6,150 nucleotides of DNA from Hellea balneolensis (GTDB lineage: Bacteria > Pseudomonadota > Alphaproteobacteria > Caulobacterales > Maricaulaceae): positions 1-6,150 of the forward strand of contig QIKS01000006.1 in assembly GCA_003233025.1 (NCBI GenBank), given 5' to 3'. Below, one piece after another: positions 1-6,150 of this stretch (positions are counted from its first letter, which is position 1; each line of letters starts with the position of its first letter). A program made the position numbers and the translations under genes. The notes below the pieces were generated by a model that saw nothing but the letters and a program-made list of their open reading frames with translations, had not been told where the DNA came from and did not search any database.

Positions 1-484
1 TGTTGATCGCGTCGCGGCCATTGTGCAAGGCGCGGACAATGGCAATGGTTTGCGCGGCGTCCATAGTTTCGTCCAAAACCAGCATTGGCGGTTTTTGTTC
101 GCTTGTTAAATAGCGGCTAAACCGGTAAGCGCCCATCCCCCAGGCGACAGCCGTCAAAGGCGCGTCCCAATCCGCTGGCTTGCTGACGATTTCATAAACC
201 CCAAATGATAGTTTTTCTGACAATGTACCCGCCAGAAGAGCCGAAGAGGCATAACCATTATCAGGGCCTGCGCCAAATAATACGCAAGCGACAGAACCGT
301 CTTCGCCCGGCACAAGCACAGCTTGACCGCTCTTGCCTCCAAATTTGTGTGCCGCCACGTAATTTTTCTGGGCCGGGCTTAAAACCGCCAAGCAAGGCTC
401 TAGCCCTGCCGGACGGCAAATATAGATGGGCGTAATTTTGTGGTTTTGGCCGATTTCTTCCGGCCTGGTAAAATAATCCGACAT
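1..484 (-). CDS. M17 leucyl aminopeptidase family protein, N-terminal part (cut by window edge)
   Basis: The minus-strand frame from ATG at 484-482 runs open for 161 codons to the left edge, so only the N-terminal part is present. M17 enzymes are cytoplasmic di-metal exopeptidases that remove N-terminal residues, often leucine, from peptides. Visible support is WGMGAYRFSRY at residues 115-125, matching the WxxGAYRFxRY-type segment of the alphaproteobacterial M17 subgroup, and GRDAIN at residues 156-161, the beginning of the conserved RDLINTPANDM-type motif that opens the catalytic domain; the next base (A) fits a following Thr. The metal-binding and catalytic residues lie outside the window, so activity cannot be judged. 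The start is supported by AGAGGG at 494-489, four bases upstream. It is transcribed divergently from tadD. No functional link to the pilus genes is evident, so it probably marks the edge of the tad locus. The family call is from recalled motifs, not a search. Confidence 0.85.
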   Translation of the reverse strand, partial: MSDYFTRPEEIGQNHKITPIYICRPAGLEPCLAVLSPAQKNYVAAHKFGGKSGQAVLVPGEDGSVACVLFGAGPDNGYASSALLAGTLSEKLSFGVYEIVSKPADWDAPLTAVAWGMGAYRFSRYLTSEQKPPMLVLDETMDAAQTIAIVRALHNGRDAIN

Positions 485-488
485 TGCA

Positions 489-494
489 CCCTCT
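489..494 (-). promoter_or_regulatory. Ribosome binding site of the M17 aminopeptidase gene
   Basis: On the minus strand AGAGGG precedes the ATG at 484-482 by four bases. It is a good Shine-Dalgarno match and supports this start codon. Confidence 0.6.
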
Positions 495-607
495 GCATAA
501 AGCTTAACGGTAATTAACTGTGTTCTTTTACTTTTGTTAACCAAATCTTGACTGAAAGCAACGAAACTTAATGCCAATCGTTAACGCGATCATGCTTTGT
601 CTGATTT

Positions 608-612
608 GGAGG
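608..612 (+). promoter_or_regulatory. Ribosome binding site that fixes the tadD start
   Basis: GGAGG at 608-612 lies five bases before ATG at 618. This strong Shine-Dalgarno sequence selects the ATG at 618 over the in-frame TTG at 597, which would place the GGAGG inside the coding region. Confidence 0.75.
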
Positions 613-617
613 CCAAA

Positions 618-1907
618 ATGGCGAAATCCCGTACGGTAATATTTTTGCTCGCTGCAAGCAGTCTTTTGTCGCTCAACGCCTGTGGTCTGGCCAATCTTGC
701 TGGCGGATATACAGCGATTGAGGAACAAACACTTGCCGAGCTAAACCCTTCCAATTACACGCCGCGCTCAACGGCTCAACGTGAAGCGATCTTAACGCAA
801 GATCTATTTGCCCAAACCGCATTTTGGTCGCGTGAATATGATCTCAATCCAGCCGACCTGGAAGCCGCGGTTAATCTCAGCAGCACGCTGCGCCGATTGG
901 GCAACCCTGGCAGAGCCATAGAGATCGCCCAACACACACGGGCACTATACCCGCGCGATGTTGATCTTATGACTGAGATGGCGGCGGCAATGATTGCAAA
1001 CAATCAATCACGCGAGGCCTTAAAAACGATCGACCAAGCCCTGGCCATGAGCCCTAACCGAGCAAGGTTATGGTCCCTAAAGGGGGCCGGGTTCGACCAA
1101 TTGGAACAATTCGCCCAAGCACGACAGCATTATTCCAAAGCCTTAACCCTTGCGCCTAATAATGCCGGCATTCTCGCCAATATTGGTCTCAGCTATGCGT
1201 TAGAAGGCGACCCGAGAACGGCTGAGATATGGTTGAGACGTGCGGTATCCATGCCCGATGCAACTCCAGGCATTCGCCAAAACCTGGCGCTTGTTCTCGG
1301 CCTACTCGGTCAATATGAGGAAGCGGAATACTGGGCCAAGCAAGATTTAAATTCCGAGCAGGCAACAAGCAATATCGCTTATCTGCGTTCTTTGCGCGGC
1401 GCATATCCGCCGACAACAACCTCCTCTGCACCGCAAAATTTACAACAGCAGCAGCAACGCTCGGTCAAACCTCCCGCCCCTCGCCAACAACCACAAGCTT
1501 ATGGCCAGGCTATACCGCAACAAATACAGACACAAAACCCGGCAAATTTTAATGCCAAGCTGACAATGGCTGGCGGTGCAGACCAGTTTGAAAACGGGCC
1601 TAAAACGGCACGGGAAGCCGCAATTGCCGCCAGTAAAAACCAGCAAGGTAATAGCGCGCCAAGGCCAAATAACATCGACTTGCGGCCAAACCCAAATAAT
1701 GTATTGCAACAGATATCACAAAATAATGCACCAAAAACCGCGATTGCCAGAAATCAGCAGCAGCATCTAGCTGCTCGCACCCCTGTCGCCGCCTATGGTC
1801 AAAATTATACTTTGCCCGCCTACGGCCAACAAGCTCGCCCCTATACACAAGGGCAGGCACAAGGCCCAAGACAAGCTTACCGGGCACCTGCGCGCCAGAG
1901 ACGGTAG
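618..1907 (+). CDS. tadD: TadD-like TPR lipoprotein of the Flp/Tad pilus, with a long Q/N/P-rich tail
   Basis: 429 residues from ATG 618, chosen for the strong GGAGG just upstream; an in-frame TTG at 597 would add seven residues. The N-terminus is a lipoprotein signal: basic MAKSR, a hydrophobic stretch at about 7-19, then a lipobox-like LNAC with Cys22 as the predicted lipidated residue. About five TPR-like helical pairs follow at roughly 79-112, 114-147, 148-181, 182-215 and 217-248. The core ends in SNIAYLRSL (251-259), resembling the NxAYLR ending of TadD proteins. TadD lipoproteins are needed for pilus biogenesis and are thought to act as secretin pilotins or assembly factors at the outer membrane. 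Residues 261-429 are odd: by hand count about 31 Gln, 16 Asn and 20 Pro, with a five-Gln run (276-280) and three AYGQ copies, ending in Arg-rich RAPARQRR. Typical TadD proteins stop near the end of the TPR core. The gene faces tadC convergently, so it is not in the tadZABC transcript. The TadD call rests on TPR plus lipobox plus context. Confidence 0.85.
   Translation: MAKSRTVIFLLAASSLLSLNACGLANLAGGYTAIEEQTLAELNPSNYTPRSTAQREAILTQDLFAQTAFWSREYDLNPADLEAAVNLSSTLRRLGNPGRAIEIAQHTRALYPRDVDLMTEMAAAMIANNQSREALKTIDQALAMSPNRARLWSLKGAGFDQLEQFAQARQHYSKALTLAPNNAGILANIGLSYALEGDPRTAEIWLRRAVSMPDATPGIRQNLALVLGLLGQYEEAEYWAKQDLNSEQATSNIAYLRSLRGAYPPTTTSSAPQNLQQQQQRSVKPPAPRQQPQAYGQAIPQQIQTQNPANFNAKLTMAGGADQFENGPKTAREAAIAASKNQQGNSAPRPNNIDLRPNPNNVLQQISQNNAPKTAIARNQQQHLAARTPVAAYGQNYTLPAYGQQARPYTQGQAQGPRQAYRAPARQRR
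1398..1904 (+). repeat. Low-complexity Gln/Asn/Pro-rich coding segment of tadD
   Basis: This segment encodes residues 261-429 of the TadD-like protein, rich in Gln, Asn, Pro and Ala and poor in hydrophobic residues. It includes a CAA/CAG run at 1443-1457 (five Gln) and AYGQ motifs at residues 294-297, 392-395 and 401-404. It is expected to be disordered. The repeats are short and degenerate rather than long tandem units. Confidence 0.7.
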
Positions 1908-1922
1908 CTTAGAAGCTTTTTT
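1906..1922 (+). terminator. Weak candidate intrinsic terminator after tadD
   Basis: AGCT-TAGA-AGCT (1906-1917) can form a four-base stem, or five with a tight loop, and runs directly into six T residues at 1917-1922. It begins inside the tadD stop codon. The stem is short and has few G-C pairs, so termination may be weak. On the opposite strand no T-run follows the hairpin, so it would not serve tadC. The 1908-1939 gap shows nothing else. Confidence 0.3.
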
Positions 1923-1939
1923 CATTAATTTTGAGATTA

Positions 1940-2920
1940 TTACCCTGAATCGCCATCGCCAATGAAGTTTTTGGAGATCCGAATTCCGGCAGGCGTCAAG
2001 ATCACCACAAACAAAACCGGCAAGAAGAACAAAATCATAGGTACTGTTAGTTTCGCTGGTAAAGCGGCCGCCTTTTTCTCCGCGCTCAACATTCGCAATT
2101 GCCGGTTTTCATCGGCCATGGTTCTGAGCGTTGAACCAAGGGGCGTACCATAGCGTTCGGATTGTATCAAAGCCGTTGTTACTGCGCGGATACCAACATG
2201 GTTATTACGGCGGCCGAGATTTTCATAAGCCTGGCGGCGGCTTTGCAAATAGGATAGCTCTGCCGTTGTTAAAGAAAACTCCTCTGCAAGCTCGATAGAA
2301 GAACTTACCATTTCTTTCGAAACCCGACCAAAGGCCAGCTCTATTGACATCCCCGATTCAACACAAATCAGTAACAAATCCAATGCATCCGGGAACACCG
2401 GAGAAATAGCTGCCATTCGTTTTGTTGCTTTGTTCTTCAGATAAATCCCCGGAGCATAATACCCCAATAAAGTCAGGGCAGAGGTAAATAACAACCTTTG
2501 TTGCATTGCATGGTCTAAAGGATTGAGCAAAACAAAGTAAAGCACGCCAAAAATACACAATATGATCGGCATGGCCAACCGGAAGAAATAGAACATATAA
2601 ATTGGCCGCTGTCCCCGTAGGCCCGCTTGCGCCATTTTATCGCGCAAATCTGGCGCGGCTAAAAGTTTCTCCAAAGAAAGACTATCAACAAGGCTTTTAA
2701 CAAACCCTTTGTTGTCAGAACGAAGCCCCGCCTGCTCATTTAATTGGTTCAACCTATCTTTACGTAAATTATCCCGTTCACTGGAAACAATTTTCATGCG
2801 TTTCTTAACGGCGTCACCCTCCATTAAGGGCGCCAGCAAAGTATACAAAGTACCGACCACAGCCAAGCTCACGACAAGGAGCAGTGCGGTTCTGAACATT
2901 TCTACGGATTGCGGATCCAT
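1940..2920 (-). CDS. tadC: TadC, inner-membrane platform protein of the Tad pilus
   Basis: 326 residues of the type II secretion F / GspF superfamily. Hydrophobic segments lie at about 10-30, 108-131, 142-160 and 291-311. The T2SF-type region has the TadC-like signature FPDALDLLLICVESGMSIE (176-194), then QSERYGTPLGSTLR (253-266) and LPAKLTVPMILFFLPVLFVV (287-306), which is how TadC proteins usually end. By family knowledge it forms the inner-membrane platform with TadB, on which the TadA ATPase acts to move pilin subunits. The start ATG at 2920-2918 has GGAG at 2929-2926, five bases away. It starts ten bases after the tadB stop and is the last gene of the minus-strand run, facing tadD 32 bases away. 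No clear terminator was seen after it on its own strand. Length is normal and there is no sign of damage. Confidence 0.95.
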   Translation of the reverse strand: MDPQSVEMFRTALLLVVSLAVVGTLYTLLAPLMEGDAVKKRMKIVSSERDNLRKDRLNQLNEQAGLRSDNKGFVKSLVDSLSLEKLLAAPDLRDKMAQAGLRGQRPIYMFYFFRLAMPIILCIFGVLYFVLLNPLDHAMQQRLLFTSALTLLGYYAPGIYLKNKATKRMAAISPVFPDALDLLLICVESGMSIELAFGRVSKEMVSSSIELAEEFSLTTAELSYLQSRRQAYENLGRRNNHVGIRAVTTALIQSERYGTPLGSTLRTMADENRQLRMLSAEKKAAALPAKLTVPMILFFLPVLFVVILTPAGIRISKNFIGDGDSG

Positions 2921-2925
2921 AAATA

Positions 2926-2929
2926 CTCC
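2926..2929 (-). promoter_or_regulatory. Ribosome binding site of tadC
   Basis: GGAG on the minus strand sits in the ten-base tadB-tadC gap, five bases before the tadC ATG, so tadC has its own initiation signal. Confidence 0.6.
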
Positions 2930-2930
2930 G

Positions 2931-3917
2931 TTAGAATTTAAAGTTAATCATTTTGCGCATAACAAAAATGCCCAGCGCCATCATGACAGCGCTAATCATC
3001 AAATTTCTATGCCCGGTTGGCGTCGTATATAATTCGACCATGTAATCAGGCGCTGAAACTGTAACCAGGGCCATAACAACGGGGGGAAGGGCACCAATGA
3101 TCATTGCCGACATTTTTGCTTCTGCCGATAGGGCCTTAATTTTTTCGCGCAGTAATTTACGTTGACGGAGAACATTGGAAAGATTGCCGAGAGACTCGCC
3201 TAAATTACCACCGGTCGAACGTTGAATAGACAAGACAATGCCAAAGAAGCTAAGCTCAGGTAGCGGCATGCGTTCCACCATGCGTTCGAGACTGGTCTCC
3301 AAAGGAACACCAACACTTTCCGCTTCTATAAGTCTGCGAAATTCGCCTTTAATCGGCTCAGGGGATTCATGGGCAATAATCCCCATGCAATCATTAAGGG
3401 GAAGCCCAGTGCGCACGCCGCGGACGATAATATCCAATGAGTCGGAAAAATGTTCAATAAACTTTTTTTGCCGCCGGGTAATCATAACATTCAAAACCCA
3501 ACGGGGGAAACCAAAGCCAACGGCAAAGCCCATGCCAAGAGCAATAAGCGGATTTGCCCCCAATACAAGCGCAGGCAGACAGACAATAACTGCAATAATC
3601 CCTGAGATAATGGTAAAGGTTTTCGGATCCATTTTCAAATCCGCATGAAGTAATTTTGATTTCAGCAGTTTTGTTTTTTTCTTTTTTGATTTTTGCTCTT
3701 CTTCCAGCTCTCCCAAGGAGGCCTCAATGGCTTTGCGGCGCGCGCTCGCATCATCGACTTTCATAAAGCTTAGTATTGGCTTTTTGAGATCCTTGCCCGA
3801 TGCACCAATGGAATCAACACGTTTTTGTCCCGCACTTGCCCCTGAATCGAGGATAAAGTAACCAATAATCACCAGGCCGATAACACCTGTCACAAGCAAT
3901 ATGGTCATTGGCTCCAT
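2931..3917 (-). CDS. tadB: TadB, inner-membrane platform protein of the Tad pilus
   Basis: 328 residues of the T2SF/GspF superfamily. There is an N-terminal membrane segment at about 4-24, a soluble linker with a very Lys-rich stretch at 76-88 (KSKKKKTKLLKSK), a hydrophobic pair at about 100-120 and 122-140, a cytoplasmic T2SF domain at about 155-265, and C-terminal segments at about 268-287 and 305-322. Key motifs are SDSLDIIVRGVRTGLPL (158-174), SVGVPLETSLERM (201-213) and QRSTGGNLGESLGNLS (232-247), all typical of TadB. It is expected to pair with TadC as the inner-membrane base that couples ATP hydrolysis by TadA to pilin movement. The ATG at 3917-3915 lies two bases after the tadA stop; the only purine-rich stretches upstream are GAGG about 13 bases away and GGG nearer, so translation is probably coupled to tadA. 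Length is normal for the family. Confidence 0.95.
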   Translation of the reverse strand: MEPMTILLVTGVIGLVIIGYFILDSGASAGQKRVDSIGASGKDLKKPILSFMKVDDASARRKAIEASLGELEEEQKSKKKKTKLLKSKLLHADLKMDPKTFTIISGIIAVIVCLPALVLGANPLIALGMGFAVGFGFPRWVLNVMITRRQKKFIEHFSDSLDIIVRGVRTGLPLNDCMGIIAHESPEPIKGEFRRLIEAESVGVPLETSLERMVERMPLPELSFFGIVLSIQRSTGGNLGESLGNLSNVLRQRKLLREKIKALSAEAKMSAMIIGALPPVVMALVTVSAPDYMVELYTTPTGHRNLMISAVMMALGIFVMRKMINFKF

Positions 3918-3919
3918 AA

Positions 3920-5347
3920 TTAACTACCCGCCTCATCTAAAGCTTCAGCTAATTCTTTTTCCAAATTAAAGTAACGCGCCCGGTCCCAAAACGCCGGACG
4001 TGCAATGCCTGTTGATTTGTGCTCGCCTATAATTTTGCCGCGGGCATCTTCACCGTCCATTTCATAAACCAATAAATCCTGGGTAACGATCACATCGCCT
4101 TCCAAACCCAGAACTTCGGTAATGTGCGTGATCCGCCGGGAACCGTCGCGCAGACGGGTTGCCTGCAAAACTATATCAATTGACCCGACAATCATTTCGC
4201 GGATCGTTCGCATCGGTAGATTAAACCCGCCCATGGTAATCATGCTTTCCAACCGCGATAAACCTTCACGCGGCGAATTGGCATGGAGCGTTCCCATAGA
4301 GCCGTCATGGCCCGTATTCATAGCCTGTAAAAGATCAAAAGCTTCCGGGCCACGCACCTCACCAACAATAATACGTTCCGGACGCATCCGCAGGCAGTTT
4401 TTGACCAAATCGGCCATGGTGATCATCCCCTTACCTTCCAGATTGGGCGGGCGCGTTTCTAGGCGCACGACATGGGGCTGTTGTAATTGTAACTCGGCAG
4501 CATCTTCGCAAGTAATGATGCGCTCATCTGGATGAATAAATGCCGTCAAGCAATTGAGCAAGGTGGTCTTGCCCGAACCCGTACCGCCAGAGATCAAAAT
4601 ATTACATTGGCACGCACCAATGATTTCCAGAACTTTGGCACCAGCGGGGGAAATAGAACCAAATTCGACCAAATTTTGCAAAGTCAATTTGTCTTTTTTA
4701 AATTTACGAATGGTCAGGGTCGGCCCGTCAATCGCCAAGGGGGGCGCAATCACATTCACCCGTGATCCATCCAAAAGGCGCGCATCACAAATCGGCGAGC
4801 TTTCGTCAACACGGCGGCCAACCTGGCTGACGATGCGTTGACAAATATTCATCAATTGTTGGTTGTCGCGAAACCGGATATTGGTTTTCTCCATACGACC
4901 ATCGGTTTCAATAAACACATGCTTGTATCCATTGACCATAATATCGGCAATATCATCACGCAGCAGGAGAGACTCGAGCGGGCCATAACCAAGAATATCA
5001 TCACAAATTTCGCGGATAAGTTCGTTTTGCTCCGCCACAGACAAACGCACATTGCGAATAGCAATAATTTCATCAACGATTGTGCGAATTTCCCCGCGCG
5101 CCGCCGCTGGCTCCATGCCAGCCAATGCAGCAACGTCTATGGTTTCAAACAGAGCATTGAAAATATTCGATTTGGTTTCATAATAGGCATCGGACGCTTC
5201 ATGGTCGCGCTCTTGAACTACCGGCGCCGCTGGATCTTGCTCCAAGCTGTCATCGACCCCCGGACTTGCAGGTTTTTGTTCTGCTTTCATCGGCGCAAGT
5301 TTAGGCGCCGCTTCCGCTTGTTCTGCTCCTGCCCGTTTCCCAAACAT
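3920..5347 (-). CDS. tadA: TadA/CpaF, secretion ATPase of the Tad pilus
   Basis: 475 residues of the GspE/VirB11-like secretion ATPase family, CpaF/TadA branch. Residues 1-50 are Ala/Pro/Glu-rich and probably disordered. The N-terminal domain includes [20 protein letters not shown] (120-139). The RecA-like ATPase domain shows Walker A GGTGSGKT at 254-261, an Asp-box region [10 protein letters not shown] at 278-287, Walker [10 protein letters not shown] at 325-333, and a His box [15 protein letters not shown] at 345-359. All expected catalytic elements are present. The protein should form a cytoplasmic hexamer that powers extension and retraction of Flp pili through TadB and TadC. The ATG at 5347-5345 starts six bases after the tadZ stop; GGAAA at 5361-5357, within the tadZ end, is a plausible ribosome binding site. 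Its place between tadZ and tadB is the usual order. The gene appears intact. Confidence 0.97.
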   Translation of the reverse strand: MFGKRAGAEQAEAAPKLAPMKAEQKPASPGVDDSLEQDPAAPVVQERDHEASDAYYETKSNIFNALFETIDVAALAGMEPAAARGEIRTIVDEIIAIRNVRLSVAEQNELIREICDDILGYGPLESLLLRDDIADIMVNGYKHVFIETDGRMEKTNIRFRDNQQLMNICQRIVSQVGRRVDESSPICDARLLDGSRVNVIAPPLAIDGPTLTIRKFKKDKLTLQNLVEFGSISPAGAKVLEIIGACQCNILISGGTGSGKTTLLNCLTAFIHPDERIITCEDAAELQLQQPHVVRLETRPPNLEGKGMITMADLVKNCLRMRPERIIVGEVRGPEAFDLLQAMNTGHDGSMGTLHANSPREGLSRLESMITMGGFNLPMRTIREMIVGSIDIVLQATRLRDGSRRITHITEVLGLEGDVIVTQDLLVYEMDGEDARGKIIGEHKSTGIARPAFWDRARYFNLEKELAEALDEAGS

Positions 5348-5353
5348 AACTGC

Positions 5354-6150
5354 TTATTTCCGTTTTTTGAGTTTAGAGAATAGAGACTTACCGGAAGATT
5401 TTTTTTCTTGCCCGGTCACTGCACCTTGATTTTTTGGTGCTTTTTTTCTCTTAAATCTACCAGTTTTCTTGCCTTGAGGGGCGACCGGAAATTGTCCAGT
5501 CCTGAGGCGATGGGCAAGATACATCATGCCTTCAAATGCAGGTGCAGCTGCACTGATATCGCTGAGCATTTTGCCTTCATTTGACGCCTCTGTATATATA
5601 ACCGGCTCATAAGGAAGAACGACAGCAGGCTGCAAACCAATGGCGACGGCAAAATCTTTTACAGAAATTTCAGCCGTTTTCGGCACACCCGTTTTATTGA
5701 TGACCAGCAAGGGATCAAAATCGTTCGGTCTGGCAGACTTAAGAAAATCAACCAGGTTTTTTGCATTGCGAAGGTTGGCCAGCCCTGGCGTTACCGTGAT
5801 AACAACATCATCAGCGCGGCGTAAAATCTGGCTTGTCCAGTCTGTCCATATATGAGGCATATCCAAAATAGTTAAAGGCGACAGGGCGCGAACACCATTG
5901 ACCAAAGCTTCATAGGCCTCAGGGGAGGTTGGTGCGGGTGAACCCAAAGATGCAGACGCAGGCAGAATTGATAACTTCTCCGAATGCCTGACCATAATCC
6001 GGTCCAAAAGCGTCTCGTCTAAGCGCTCCGGTTCCGCCAGGGCCTCTTCAAGCCCCTGTACATTATCATAATGGAAGTCCAACCCGGTTGTCCCCCAATT
6101 TGCGTCCATATCAACAAGCGCCGTTTCCTGACCCATTTTATTGGCAAGAC
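5354..6150 (-). CDS. tadZ: TadZ/CpaE, MinD/ParA-like pilus localisation protein (N-terminus beyond window)
   Basis: The frame stays open through the right edge, so this is the C-terminal 264 codons of a longer gene. The ATG at 6136 is internal: the codons before it read LANK, giving LANKMGQETALVDMDANWGT, the stretch that in MinD/ParA proteins follows the Walker A helix. Numbering from that Met, ALVDMDANWGTTGLDF (6-21) covers the strand and switch I region, TILDMPH (89-95) the Walker B/switch II position, VVITVTPGLANLRNAKNL (111-128) the next strand and helix, and VINKTG (145-150) the late NKxG-like strand. The Walker A loop and the receiver-like N-terminal domain, if present, lie outside. TadZ/CpaE proteins recruit the pilus machine to its site, often the cell pole. 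The last 38 residues are very basic, 16 Lys/Arg by hand count, and contain A-runs of 7 and 8 on the coding strand. It is the first gene of the run visible here; its promoter is outside. Confidence 0.92.
   Translation of the reverse strand, partial: LANKMGQETALVDMDANWGTTGLDFHYDNVQGLEEALAEPERLDETLLDRIMVRHSEKLSILPASASLGSPAPTSPEAYEALVNGVRALSPLTILDMPHIWTDWTSQILRRADDVVITVTPGLANLRNAKNLVDFLKSARPNDFDPLLVINKTGVPKTAEISVKDFAVAIGLQPAVVLPYEPVIYTEASNEGKMLSDISAAAPAFEGMMYLAHRLRTGQFPVAPQGKKTGRFKRKKAPKNQGAVTGQEKKSSGKSLFSKLKKRK

Larger units (their letters stand above)
485..617. promoter_or_regulatory. Divergent promoter region between the aminopeptidase gene and tadD, TTAA-rich
   Basis: These 133 bases separate two divergent genes and so should contain both promoters. 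They are AT-rich and contain TTAA at 504-507, 514-517, 537-540, 568-571 and 581-584. The first two are six bases apart, close to but not the same as the TTAA-N7-TTAA site of the alphaproteobacterial regulator CtrA. TTGACT at 548-553 resembles a -35 box for tadD, but no convincing -10 box lies 16-18 bases downstream. A short inverted repeat, ATCG-TTAACG-CGAT, lies at 577-590. That promoters lie here is inferred from gene layout; the exact elements are uncertain. Confidence 0.5.

Noticed and set aside
205..435. 76-codon plus-strand frame opposite the aminopeptidase gene
   Set aside because: It is antisense to a well-supported M17 coding region and has no domain or ribosome binding site of note.
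548..573. Classical sigma-70 promoter from TTGACT at 548-553
   Set aside because: The -35-like box is good, but the hexamers 16-18 bases downstream do not resemble TATAAT, so only a promoter region is reported.
597..617. Upstream TTG start for tadD, adding seven residues
   Set aside because: The strong GGAGG at 608-612 lies inside that extension and is ideally spaced for ATG 618, which also gives a clean lipoprotein signal (MAKSR plus hydrophobic core).
1443..1457. CAG/CAA run as a tandem microsatellite
   Set aside because: Only five codons with mixed CAA and CAG; too short to call an unstable repeat.
3238..3648. 136-codon plus-strand frame opposite tadB
   Set aside because: It is a shadow of the tadB coding frame with no independent support.
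4838..5383. 181-codon plus-strand open frame opposite tadA and the end of tadZ
   Set aside because: It lies entirely antisense to two clear tad genes, shows no recognisable domain, and has a composition expected from reading conserved codons backwards.
6134..6136. ATG at 6136-6134 as the true tadZ start
   Set aside because: The frame stays open to the window edge and the upstream codons LANK join to give the standard MinD/ParA sequence; a start here would remove the Walker A nucleotide-binding loop.

Overview
This window carries part of a chromosomal tad (tight adherence / Flp-type IVc pilus) locus, most likely from an alphaproteobacterium with near-even base composition. The evidence for that group is the gene order cpaE/tadZ-cpaF/tadA-tadB-tadC, the wording of the conserved motifs in each protein, and the M17 aminopeptidase subtype at the left edge. 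The genus cannot be told from the sequence alone.

Layout. Positions 1-484 (minus) hold the first 161 codons of an M17 leucyl-aminopeptidase-family gene, cut by the left edge just as its GRDxIN(T) motif begins. Positions 485-617 are a short divergent intergenic region with five TTAA tetramers, probably holding the promoters for both flanking genes. Positions 618-1907 (plus) encode a TadD-like TPR lipoprotein with an unusually long Gln/Asn/Pro-rich C-terminal tail. After a 32-base convergent gap, positions 1940-6150 (minus) hold a compact run read right to left: tadZ/cpaE (5' end cut by the right edge), tadA/cpaF, tadB and tadC, with gaps of 6, 2 and 10 bases, consistent with one operon.

How the genes work together. 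By established knowledge of Tad systems, TadA is the hexameric ATPase that powers pilus extension and retraction, TadB and TadC form the inner-membrane platform, TadZ is a MinD/ParA-like protein that localises the machine, and TadD is an outer-membrane lipoprotein that helps assemble the secretin. The pilin, prepilin peptidase, secretin and CpaB genes are not in the window. They may lie beyond position 6150, upstream of tadZ in the same transcript.

I do not see an undescribed system here. The items most worth a second look are the low-complexity TadD tail of about 169 residues, the position of tadD on the opposite strand facing the tad operon, and the TTAA-rich divergent promoter region, which could be a target of CtrA or a similar regulator. 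No tRNA, rRNA, CRISPR array, insertion sequence or transposon end was recognised.
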